Source of the DNA: Hyphomicrobiaceae bacterium
GTDB lineage: Bacteria > Pseudomonadota > Alphaproteobacteria > Rhizobiales > Hyphomicrobiaceae
NCBI GenBank assembly: GCA_021730785.1
Contig: JAKFWF010000024.1
Location: forward strand, 82,566 to 146,565
Direction: 5' to 3'
Length of the DNA: 64,000 nucleotides
Shown here: piece by piece, positions 28,503-36,049 of the stretch
Layout: each line of letters starts with the position of its first letter
How positions within the stretch are numbered: the stretch's first letter is position 1
Notes under the pieces: model-generated
The model's input: only the letters and a program-made list of their open reading frames with translations
What the model was told of the DNA's origin: nothing
The model's database searches: none
Made by a program: the position numbers and the translations under genes

Positions 28503-29733
28503 CAACCTGTTCGGCCAGATCGCCAACTTCCAGGCGCTCCATGCAGCCGCACGCCGCGCCATCCGCGGCAAGCGGCGCAAGTCGGGCGCCGCCTCATTCT
28601 TCGCCAATCTCGAAGCCGAGATCATCAACCTCGAACGCCAGCTCCGCGACGGCAGCTATCGCCCCGGACGCTATGCGGCCTTCGAAGTCAACGACCCCAA
28701 GAAGCGCATCGTTTCGGCCGCGCCATTCCGTGACCGGGTGGTGCATCATGCTTTGTGCGCCGTGATCGAGCCGATCTTCGAATCCGGCTTCATCGACAAT
28801 TCTTTCGCCAACCGGAAGGGCAAAGGCACGCACCGGGCGATTGCTGCCTACGAGCATTATCGTGATCGGCATGCTTATGTTTTGCGCTGCGATATCTTTC
28901 GGTATTTTCCGGCGATCGACCACGCGCTGTTGAAGGCCGCCGTACGGCGGCGCATCGCCTGTATCTGGACGCTGGCATTGCTCGATATGATCATCGACCG
29001 GTCGAACGCACAAGAACCGGTGAACCTGTATTTCGACGGCGATGACCTGTTCACGCCGTTCGAACGCCGTCGCGGCCTGCCGATCGGCAATCTCACCAGT
29101 CAATTCTTCGCCAACCTCTATCTCGACGCCTTCGATCATTTCGTCACGGAAGTGCTGCGCGCGCCCTATGTCCGCTACGTCGACGATTTCGCGCTGTTCC
29201 ACGATGATCCCGACGTGCTGGCGGATTGGCAGCGGCGGATCGCCGGGCAACTCCGCGGGCGCCGCCTGCGAACCCATCCGGACAAGACGTTCATTGCCAT
29301 GACGCTCGAAACTACGCAGTTCCTCGGCTACGAATTGTTGAACGACGGCGGGCGACGGCTGCCAGAGGCCAACGTGCGGCGGTTCCGCAATCGACTGCGC
29401 GGGCTGCGCGACGGTTATCGCGCCGGCACGGTCGGTCTAGACCAGATCGAGCCCCGCGTGCGCGCCTGGATCGCGCATGCCGAGCACGCAGAAACCTGGC
29501 GCTTGCGCCACGCGATCTTCGGTAGCGGCCGTTTCGCCCCAAACCGGAGCCTGGAAGGCCCCTTGTCGCCGTGTCGTCCGCGGCGGTTCCTGGAACAACA
29601 ATCCCCAGAACCTCCGCGCCGCCAACCGCAACAGGAACACCACCGACAACCGGAACAACAACCTCGGCTTCCGTGTCGGGAGCACGCAGATCGCCAGAGC
29701 CGGCGCGATCACGGTTTCGCCGGGCGAGCATAA
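28486..29733 (+). CDS. DGR reverse transcriptase
   Basis: A 415-residue retron/DGR-type reverse transcriptase. Catalytic aspartates are Asp136 (LRCDIFRYFPAID) and Asp233-Asp234 (VRYVDDFALF). The DGR-specific motif is IGNLTSQ at 200-206, where group II introns have QG in place of SQ; it is linked to error-prone copying at adenines. FLGYELL (motif 7) and a C-terminal WIAHAEHAETWRLRHAIF follow. The start at 28486 (MPRRHDN) was chosen; an earlier ATG at 28420 lies deep in avd. Residues from 360 on are encoded by the template repeat in another frame, giving a Gln/Arg/Pro-rich tail that is not part of the fold. Confidence 0.95.
   Translation: MPRRHDNLFGQIANFQALHAAARRAIRGKRRKSGAASFFANLEAEIINLERQLRDGSYRPGRYAAFEVNDPKKRIVSAAPFRDRVVHHALCAVIEPIFESGFIDNSFANRKGKGTHRAIAAYEHYRDRHAYVLRCDIFRYFPAIDHALLKAAVRRRIACIWTLALLDMIIDRSNAQEPVNLYFDGDDLFTPFERRRGLPIGNLTSQFFANLYLDAFDHFVTEVLRAPYVRYVDDFALFHDDPDVLADWQRRIAGQLRGRRLRTHPDKTFIAMTLETTQFLGYELLNDGGRRLPEANVRRFRNRLRGLRDGYRAGTVGLDQIEPRVRAWIAHAEHAETWRLRHAIFGSGRFAPNRSLEGPLSPCRPRRFLEQQSPEPPRRQPQQEHHRQPEQQPRLPCREHADRQSRRDHGFAGRA
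29565..29682 (+). repeat. DGR template repeat (TR)
   Basis: The invariant RNA template for VR diversification, 1627 bp downstream of the VR. Read in the target frame it encodes RGGSWNNNPQNLRAANRN and onward, rich in Asn (AAC/AAT) codons: eleven in this stretch. Adenine change in AAY codons reaches up to 15 amino acids and never a stop. It lies inside the 3' end of the RT reading frame rather than in a separate spacer. Confidence 0.97.
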
Positions 29734-29804
29734 ATGCGTCCAGGGCCGTCCATGATGAGCACGGATGCGGGTGCGATCAAGTTCGCGTCGCCGCGCATGA
29801 CCAG

Positions 29805-29850
29805 CGCAGTGCCTGTCCTGGGAGGTGAGTGAACTCCGACAGGCACTGCG
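29805..29850. repeat. Inverted repeat downstream of the DGR
   Basis: CGCAGTGCCTGTC (29805-29817) and its exact reverse complement GACAGGCACTGCG (29838-29850) flank a 20-nt loop. No T-tract follows. It may end the DGR transcript, shape the template RNA's 3' end, or be a dispersed repeat. Confidence 0.6.
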
Positions 29851-29870
29851 ATTCCACCGTACCAACTGGC

Positions 29871-29930
29871 ACAGTCACCGACCTGGCGCTCTCGCGGGGA
29901 CGTGTGATGGTGGCCCGGGTCGGTGACTGT
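29871..29930. repeat. Second inverted repeat, containing right copy of the 27-bp repeat
   Basis: ACAGTCACCGACC (29871-29883) pairs exactly with GGTCGGTGACTGT (29918-29930) across a 34-nt loop. Its left arm is the start of the 27-bp repeat also found at 25992-26018, left of the DGR. Together with the preceding hairpin it fills most of the 284-bp space between the RT stop and the MATE gene. Confidence 0.6.
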
Positions 29931-30017
29931 CGCGGCCTGCCCCCCGCAGGTGTCGCCCACCTCTTGGGCGCGGGTCGTGGTAGAGCATCAGGCAGGAAGC
30001 GCAACCGGACCTGCACC

Positions 30018-31433
30018 ATGCATGATGACGTGACGCCACTCGTGCCGCCCCCCGCGACGCCAGCGGCGCCGCCGCGGCCGGCCGATGCTGCGCCGCGATT
30101 CGTCACCGGTTCGATTTTTCGCCACCTGCTGGTGATGACCGGCACCGGCGCGTTCGGACTGATGGCGATTTTCATCGGCGACCTGGCCAACATCTATTTT
30201 CTCAGCCTGCTGAAGGACGTCGAGACCCTGGCGGCGGTCGGCTACGCAAGCTCGGTGCTGTTCTTCGCCACCTCGATCGGCATCGGCCTGTCGGTTGCGG
30301 CCGCTGCCCTCGTCGCACCGGCACTCGGCGCCCGCGACCGGGTCCGCGCCCGGCGGCTGTCGACCAACGCGCACATTGCAGCCGCCGTCGTGAGCGCGAT
30401 CCTGGCCCTCGTGCTGTGGCTGCTGGTGCCCTCGATCCTGACGTGGCTCGGCGCCAGGGGCCGCACGCACGCGCTCGCGGTCGACTACCTGTCGATCCTG
30501 GTGCCGGCCTTGCCGCCGCTTGCGGTCGGCATGGCGTCTGGTGCCGTGCTGCGGTCGGTCGGCGACGCGCCGCGTGCGATGTACATCACGTTGGCTGGCG
30601 CCGCAGCCAACATCATTCTGGACCCAATTTTGATCTTCGGCCTCGGGCTCGGCATCCATGGCGCGGCGATCGCCTCGGCGATTGCGCGTCTGGTGATCGT
30701 CGGAATCGGGCTTAACAGCGTGATTCGCATACATGATTTGATGGCGCCGTTCGATCGCTTGGCACTTGTCGAGGATGCGAGGGCGATTGCGGCGATCGCC
30801 GTGCCGGCAGTGGTGGCGAATGTAGCCACGCCAGTCGGCAGTGCGTATGTGACTTACGCGATCGCACCCCACGGCGACGACGCGGTTGCCGGCTGGGCAA
30901 TCATTGGACGGATCATGCCGGTCGCTTTCGGCGCAATCTACGCGCTGTCAGGCTCGATCGCCCCGGTGCTGGGGCAGAACCTGGGCGCGCGCGATTTCGT
31001 CCGGGTACGCCGTACCCTCACCGATGCGCTGCAGATCACGGTCGGCTTCACCGCGCTGGCCTGGCTGGTCCTGGCGTTGTTCGCACGCTCCCTGGCAGAT
31101 GCCTTCCATGCGAGCGGGGCGGCCGCCGACTTGATCGTGTTCAACTGCCGCTGGGTCGCGCCATTGTTCGTTTTCCTCGGTGCACTGTTCGTCGCCAATG
31201 CCTGCTTCAACACGCTCGGCAAGCCCCACTATTCGACGCTTTTCAACTGGGGGCGTGCCACGGTGGGCACAGTGCCGTTCGTGCTGATCGGCGGCTCACT
31301 CGGCGGGCCCCAGGGCATTCTCCTCGCCAACATGCTGGGCGGTATCGTGTTCGGCGTGACAGCAGTTTTGCTGTGCAGACGCCTGATCGACAGTCTTGCA
31401 ACCCAGAGCCTCGACGGCAGCGGTTTGCGCTAA
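30018..31433 (+). CDS. MATE-family multidrug exporter
   Basis: A 471-residue membrane transporter with about twelve hydrophobic segments arranged as two similar halves; the second half starts near ALVEDARAIAAIAVPAVVANVATPVGSAY. The two halves each have a Pro-containing first helix and a GxAxAS-type loop (GLGIHGAAIASAIARL in the first). It would export drugs or metabolites using a sodium or proton gradient. I start at the ATG at 30018; the frame extends to 29829 through the inverted repeats but shows no homology there. The CapD-type gene follows closely. Confidence 0.88.
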   Translation: MHDDVTPLVPPPATPAAPPRPADAAPRFVTGSIFRHLLVMTGTGAFGLMAIFIGDLANIYFLSLLKDVETLAAVGYASSVLFFATSIGIGLSVAAAALVAPALGARDRVRARRLSTNAHIAAAVVSAILALVLWLLVPSILTWLGARGRTHALAVDYLSILVPALPPLAVGMASGAVLRSVGDAPRAMYITLAGAAANIILDPILIFGLGLGIHGAAIASAIARLVIVGIGLNSVIRIHDLMAPFDRLALVEDARAIAAIAVPAVVANVATPVGSAYVTYAIAPHGDDAVAGWAIIGRIMPVAFGAIYALSGSIAPVLGQNLGARDFVRVRRTLTDALQITVGFTALAWLVLALFARSLADAFHASGAAADLIVFNCRWVAPLFVFLGALFVANACFNTLGKPHYSTLFNWGRATVGTVPFVLIGGSLGGPQGILLANMLGGIVFGVTAVLLCRRLIDSLATQSLDGSGLR

Positions 31434-31443
31434 TCTCAAGGTG

Positions 31444-33570
31444 ATGATATTCACGCGTATACTTTTTCATCCGTGCGGCGCTGATCGACGGAACTTGGGC
31501 CGCACGGCCGTTGATGGTGTGACGGCATTGCTGATCGTGGGGAGGGCGCCCTGGCGCCTTGTGGTTGTGAAGCAACTTGCGTCGATTAATGAGTGGGTTG
31601 CGGAGTTCCGTATTTTTCTGGTCGGACTGCCGCGATTCCAGAAGCGGATCGTCCTGGTCGTCAACGACCTGATTCTGCTGTCGACTGCGCTGTGGCTGGC
31701 GCTGAGCTTCCGCTATGCGATGCTGTATGTCCCAGATACCCTCGCACTCGCCTTGATCCTCGCGGTCGCGCCATTGCTGGGTGTTGCAACCTTTATCTAC
31801 GGTGGCGTCTATCGCGTCGTCACGCGTTTCATCGGCGCCAACGGCACCTCGCGGCTGTTTCTGTATCTCGGATTGTCGGTATTGTTCTGGGCGCTCGCCG
31901 TTTTGATGAGCGGGCTGCAGGGAATTCCACGCAGCTCGATCCTGCTCTACCTGTTCATTGCCGCGGTCTTCATCTTCGGCAGCCGTCAGGTCGCGGCCTG
32001 GCTGTTGAAGGGGGCCGGGATCTCGCTGCTGAGCGAGCGCCAGAACGCAACGGCAGTGGTGATCTACGGCGCCGGGCAGACCGGACTCGAGCTGCTCGAA
32101 AGCCTGCGCCGGTCCGGTGACAGCCGCGTGGTCGGGTTCATCGACACGACACCCTCGTTGGTCGGCCAGTACATCTCGGGCATCAAGGTCTACAAGCCAG
32201 AAAAGCTCGGCTACATGATCGACCGCCACGGCATCAAGTGCGTCTACATGGCCCAATCGCTGGCCACGCGCCGCGACCGGGCCGAGACCCTGAAGTGGCT
32301 GCAGACGTTTCGGATCCGCGTGCAGATCCTGCCCGCGATCGCGGATCTGGCGTCGGGGCGGGTGAGTGTCGGCTCGCTGTGGGCGGTTGCAGTTGAAGAC
32401 CTGCTGGTGCGCGATCCAGCGCCTGCCGACCCTGAGTTGCTGTCGCGTGCCGTCGAGGGCAAATGCGTGATGGTTACGGGTGCGGGCGGATCGATCGGCT
32501 CGGAACTCGTGCGTACGCTGGTGCATCAGGGACCACGCCGTATCGTGCTGTTCGAACTGGCCGAGGCAGCGCTCTATGAGATCGATCTGGAGCTGCGAGA
32601 GATTGTGCGCGAGCTCGATACATCAAGACCCCGACCCGAGATCATCGCGGTACTTGGCTCGATCAAGGATGCGACGCTCGTTGCCGACACGATCAAGCGG
32701 CACCGGGTCGAGACCATTTGCCATGCGGCTGCCTACAAGCATGTGCCGCTGATGGAAGCCAATATCGTGACCGGGCTCGACAACAACGTGTCTGGTACTG
32801 CTATCCTGGCCAATGCGGCGCGCGCACTCGACGTCGAGCGCTTTATTCTCGTGTCCAGCGACAAGGCGGTGCGCCCCGCCAATGTGATGGGCGCGTCGAA
32901 GCGCCTGGCCGAACTCATTCTGCAGGCCCATGCTGCCGATCCCGAGTGCCAGTGCATCTTCACGATCGTGCGTTTCGGCAATGTGCTGGACAGCTCCGGG
33001 TCGGTCATGCGCCGCTTCCGCAAGCAGATCGCCGCCGGCGGACCTGTCACCGTCACCCACCGCGACGTGATCCGCTACTTCATGTCGATCCCAGAGGCAG
33101 TTGAACTCGTGCTGCAAGCGGCAGGCCTCGGCACCGGTGGCGACGTCTTTGTGCTGGAGATGGGCGAGCCGGTACGCATCGACGATCTGGCCCGCTCGAT
33201 GATCAAGCTCGCAGGCCTTGAAGTGCGCGACAACAGCAATCCAAATGGTGATGTCGAGATCGTCTATAGCGGCTTGCGGCCTGGCGAAAAGCTCTACGAG
33301 GAGTTGCTGATCGAAGGCGCCATGACCGCCACGGTACATCCGCGCATCCTGCGCAGCGCGGAGCCCTATTTGCCGGGCGACACGTTGAAAAAGGAGCTGG
33401 AGACGCTGCGCCGGGCGATGGCCGCCAACGACACCGGCGCCGTACATGCCTTGCTCTCGCGCGTCGTCGAGGGCTACCGGGGCAATGAGGAGCCGGCGGT
33501 TGGCGCGGGAGCGCCTGCCGCTGAAAAGGCCGGGGCCATCCGGGTGGCGGGTTCCCGCACGCTGCATTAA
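31444..33570 (+). CDS. Membrane nucleoside-diphosphate-sugar dehydratase/epimerase (CapD/WbpM-like)
   Basis: A 708-residue enzyme with four N-terminal membrane segments (about residues 55-170), a first Rossmann domain (VVIYGAGQTGLELL) and a second catalytic SDR domain starting at VMVTGAGGSIGSELVRTL. The catalytic region reads VLVSSDKAV then NVMGASKRLAE, with Met where most SDRs have Tyr, as in the FlaA1/WbpM 4,6-dehydratases. It should make a UDP-4-keto-6-deoxy sugar for capsule or O-antigen. The start is uncertain: ATG 31444 is used, but a GTG near 31567 directly before the first membrane helix is possible. Confidence 0.88.
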   Translation: MIFTRILFHPCGADRRNLGRTAVDGVTALLIVGRAPWRLVVVKQLASINEWVAEFRIFLVGLPRFQKRIVLVVNDLILLSTALWLALSFRYAMLYVPDTLALALILAVAPLLGVATFIYGGVYRVVTRFIGANGTSRLFLYLGLSVLFWALAVLMSGLQGIPRSSILLYLFIAAVFIFGSRQVAAWLLKGAGISLLSERQNATAVVIYGAGQTGLELLESLRRSGDSRVVGFIDTTPSLVGQYISGIKVYKPEKLGYMIDRHGIKCVYMAQSLATRRDRAETLKWLQTFRIRVQILPAIADLASGRVSVGSLWAVAVEDLLVRDPAPADPELLSRAVEGKCVMVTGAGGSIGSELVRTLVHQGPRRIVLFELAEAALYEIDLELREIVRELDTSRPRPEIIAVLGSIKDATLVADTIKRHRVETICHAAAYKHVPLMEANIVTGLDNNVSGTAILANAARALDVERFILVSSDKAVRPANVMGASKRLAELILQAHAADPECQCIFTIVRFGNVLDSSGSVMRRFRKQIAAGGPVTVTHRDVIRYFMSIPEAVELVLQAAGLGTGGDVFVLEMGEPVRIDDLARSMIKLAGLEVRDNSNPNGDVEIVYSGLRPGEKLYEELLIEGAMTATVHPRILRSAEPYLPGDTLKKELETLRRAMAANDTGAVHALLSRVVEGYRGNEEPAVGAGAPAAEKAGAIRVAGSRTLH

Positions 33571-33685
33571 GCGTGGGTATTGGTTTCGCGATGTCGCGTC
33601 GCACAGTGTGCCCGTCGGCGCGCTGTGATGGGACTATGCGCGGACGTTGCCAGAATTGGTGCATCGCTCGCGACGTTCCGGTGCG

Positions 33686-34492
33686 TCATAGAGGTTTGGC
33701 CGCGGCGCCGATGTAGTTCACGTCGGTATCGCGGCTAAGCGACCACTGGTCGGTCAGCGGGTTGAACACCAGTCCCTGGCAGTCCAGGGCCTCGAGGTTG
33801 GCGGCCCGCACATGGCTGTCGAGTTCAACGGGCGTGATGAACCGCTCCCAGGTGTGCGTACCAACCGGCAACCAGCGCAGAACGTATTCAGCCCCCACGA
33901 TTGCCAGCAGATAGGCCTTTGGCGTGCGGTTGATGGTCGAGAGAATGAGCAGCCCGCCAGGCCGCACGAGGGTCGCGCAAACCTTGATGAACGCGGCAGG
34001 GTCGGGCACGTGCTCGACGACTTCCAGGCAGACGACCATATCGAACGTGCGGTTCTCGTCGGCCAAGTCTTCCGCGCTCACAGCACGGTAGTCGATGACG
34101 AGACCCGTTGCCTTGGCATGCTGTCGTGCCGCGCCGATGTTGGCGTCGGTCGGCTCGATCCCGGTAACGGCCGCGCCCAGCCGGCTGAGCGGCTCAGCAA
34201 TCAATCCGCCACCGCAGCCGATGTCCAGTATCGACAGGCCGGTCAGGGGTTTCATGCCCCGCAGCGGCAGCTTGAAGTGCCGGGTTGCGGCGTCTCTGAT
34301 GAAGCCGAGGCGCGCTGGCCCGAGTTTGTGCAACGGCTTGAACTTGCCGTGCGGGTTCCACCAGTCGTCGGCGAGACGAGCAAAGCGCGCGATCTCGGCC
34401 GGATCGACGTTGGCATCGGAGTTTGCATGCTGTTGCGCCATCATCGTCTTTTGAACCGGCGCCGCACAATCGTCAAACGTCGTCGCAGGCAT
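33686..34492 (-). CDS. ubiG: Ubiquinone biosynthesis O-methyltransferase UbiG
   Basis: A 268-residue SAM methyltransferase that performs both O-methylations in ubiquinone synthesis. It has ARLADDWWNPHGKFKPLHKL at the N-terminus, SILDIGCGGGLIAEPLSRLGA as motif I, and the UbiG-typical STINRTPKAYLLAIVGAEYVLRWLPVGTHTWERFI. The start at 34490-34492 is chosen; MMAQQHAN at 34444 is an alternative. It is divergent from lysC, and 162 bp between them should hold both promoters. Confidence 0.95.
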   Translation of the reverse strand: MPATTFDDCAAPVQKTMMAQQHANSDANVDPAEIARFARLADDWWNPHGKFKPLHKLGPARLGFIRDAATRHFKLPLRGMKPLTGLSILDIGCGGGLIAEPLSRLGAAVTGIEPTDANIGAARQHAKATGLVIDYRAVSAEDLADENRTFDMVVCLEVVEHVPDPAAFIKVCATLVRPGGLLILSTINRTPKAYLLAIVGAEYVLRWLPVGTHTWERFITPVELDSHVRAANLEALDCQGLVFNPLTDQWSLSRDTDVNYIGAAAKPL

Positions 34493-34654
34493 GTTGCCGG
34501 GGCGGACCGATCCCGTTATGACTACGCGCGCAAAAGGGTAAATCTGGTGGCCCGTGCGCTGGCGTCCGTCGCCATGTCGTTCACGGGCAGCCAGTTTGCG
34601 TTTCGAACGGCTGTCCATGCGGCATGCCGGCCACGCCGCCCAGGGAAAAGATCT

Positions 34655-35920
34655 ATGGCTGTTGTCGTGATGAAATTCGGCGGCACCTCCGTCGCCAACG
34701 TGGAGCGCATCAAGAACGTCGCACGCCATGTCAAGCGCGAGGTCGACGCCGGCAACCAGGTTGCTGCCGTGGTCTCGGCCATGACCGGCGTCACCAACCA
34801 ACTCGTGTCGTGGGTCCGCGAGACGTCGGTCTTGCACGACGCCCGCGAATACGATGCGGTGGTTGCCTCGGGCGAGATGGTGACGGCTGGACTGCTGGCC
34901 ATTGCGTTGCAGTCGTTGGGCATCCAGGCGCGCTCCTGGCAGGGTTGGCAGATCCCGGTTATCACCGACAAGTCGCACGGTTCAGCGCGCATTACGGGCA
35001 TCGATGGCGAGCCTTTGCGCCAGCGGCTCGCGGCGGGCGAGGTTGCCGTCGTGACGGGCTTCCAGGGCATCGAGCCCGAAAACAACCGGCTGGCGACGCT
35101 GGGGCGCGGGGGCTCCGACACCAGCGCGGTTGCTTTGGCCATCGCGCTCAAGGCGGATATCTGCGACATCTACACCGACGTGGATGGCGTCTACACAACC
35201 GATCCACGTGTCGTGCCCAAGGCCCGGCGGCTGCCGAAGGTCTCCTACGAGGAGATGCTGGAAATGGCCTCCCTCGGCTCCAAGGTGCTGCAGACCCGCT
35301 CGGTCGAACTCGCCATGGTGCACCGCATGCGCACCCGCGTGCTATCGAGTTTCGTGGCGCCCGACGCCATGCCGGCGGTGGGCGGCAGCAATTCCTGGGA
35401 AGATATCGGCACCATCGTTTGCGATGAGGATGAGATCGTGGAACAGCAGGTTGTGAGCGGGATTGCGTATGCGAAGGACGAGGCCAAGGTCACCATTCTG
35501 AAGGTTGCCGACAAGCCGGGCATTGCCGCCCGCATCTTCGGTCCCCTGGCCGAGGCCAATGTCAACGTCGACATGATCGTGCAGAACCTGTCGGCAGACG
35601 GCCGCCACACCGACATGACCTTCACGGTGCAGGCATCGGAATTGCCGCGTACACTCGAAGTGTTGAAGGGCACGAAGGCCGACATCGGCTACTTTGACGT
35701 GAAAAGCTCAGCCGACGTCGTCAAAGTATCCGTGATCGGCGTCGGCATGCGCAGCCATGCCGGCGTCGCCGCCATGATGTTCAAGGCGCTTGCCGACAAG
35801 GGCATCAATATTCTTGCGATCACGACGTCTGAGATCAAAATCAGCGTCTTGATCGATGCGGTCTACGCCGAGTTGGCGGTGCGCACCCTGCACACCCTCT
35901 ACGGCCTCGATAAAGACTGA
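34655..35920 (+). CDS. lysC: Aspartate kinase
   Basis: A 421-residue enzyme that phosphorylates aspartate, the first step to lysine, threonine, methionine and diaminopimelate. It has the signature VMKFGGTSVANVERI at the N-terminus, GFQGIEPENNRLATLGRGGSDTSAVAL in the nucleotide region, and two C-terminal ACT domains (KVTILKVADKPGIAARIFGPLAEANVNVDMIVQ and KVSVIGVGMRSHAGVAAMMFKAL), the usual feedback sites. The ATG at 34655 follows a GGGAAAAG site. ptsP follows after 129 bp, a gene order common in alphaproteobacteria. Confidence 0.97.
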   Translation: MAVVVMKFGGTSVANVERIKNVARHVKREVDAGNQVAAVVSAMTGVTNQLVSWVRETSVLHDAREYDAVVASGEMVTAGLLAIALQSLGIQARSWQGWQIPVITDKSHGSARITGIDGEPLRQRLAAGEVAVVTGFQGIEPENNRLATLGRGGSDTSAVALAIALKADICDIYTDVDGVYTTDPRVVPKARRLPKVSYEEMLEMASLGSKVLQTRSVELAMVHRMRTRVLSSFVAPDAMPAVGGSNSWEDIGTIVCDEDEIVEQQVVSGIAYAKDEAKVTILKVADKPGIAARIFGPLAEANVNVDMIVQNLSADGRHTDMTFTVQASELPRTLEVLKGTKADIGYFDVKSSADVVKVSVIGVGMRSHAGVAAMMFKALADKGINILAITTSEIKISVLIDAVYAELAVRTLHTLYGLDKD

Positions 35921-36049
35921 AGCACGGCAGAGTGGCGGCTTGCAGCCCTGGCGGACACGGTCCGGGCTGCCGCGATGAACCGGCCCGGCGATCTGACCTG
36001 AACAGCGTCTGGTCACGGGCCACTGATCTTAACTCCGCTGATCGGGCGG

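Larger units (their letters stand above)
26164..29733 (+). mobile_element. Diversity-generating retroelement (target gene, avd, RT, template repeat)
   Basis: A complete DGR in the order target gene with VR, hairpin, avd, reverse transcriptase, TR. VR (27938-28055) and TR (29565-29682) are collinear over 118 bp with no gaps; there are 10 substitutions, all at template adenines (28 adenines in the TR), changing to T (6), G (3) and C (1). Adenine-specific change with no other mismatches is the hallmark of mutagenic retrohoming. Most of the template adenines sit in AAC or AAT codons in the target frame, so no amount of adenine change there can create a stop. Confidence 0.96.

Noticed and set aside
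28594..29277. Antisense frame of 227 codons over the reverse transcriptase
   Set aside because: No family features; the sense strand encodes the RT with its catalytic motifs.
29477..29755. Frame carrying the TR in the target reading frame as a possible second target protein
   Set aside because: It has no upstream FGE domain and lies wholly inside the RT gene; it is the template read in the VR frame.
35921..36049. Hairpin after lysC as a terminator
   Set aside because: The CAGCCC/GGGCTG stem is short, its loop is long and there is no T-tract.
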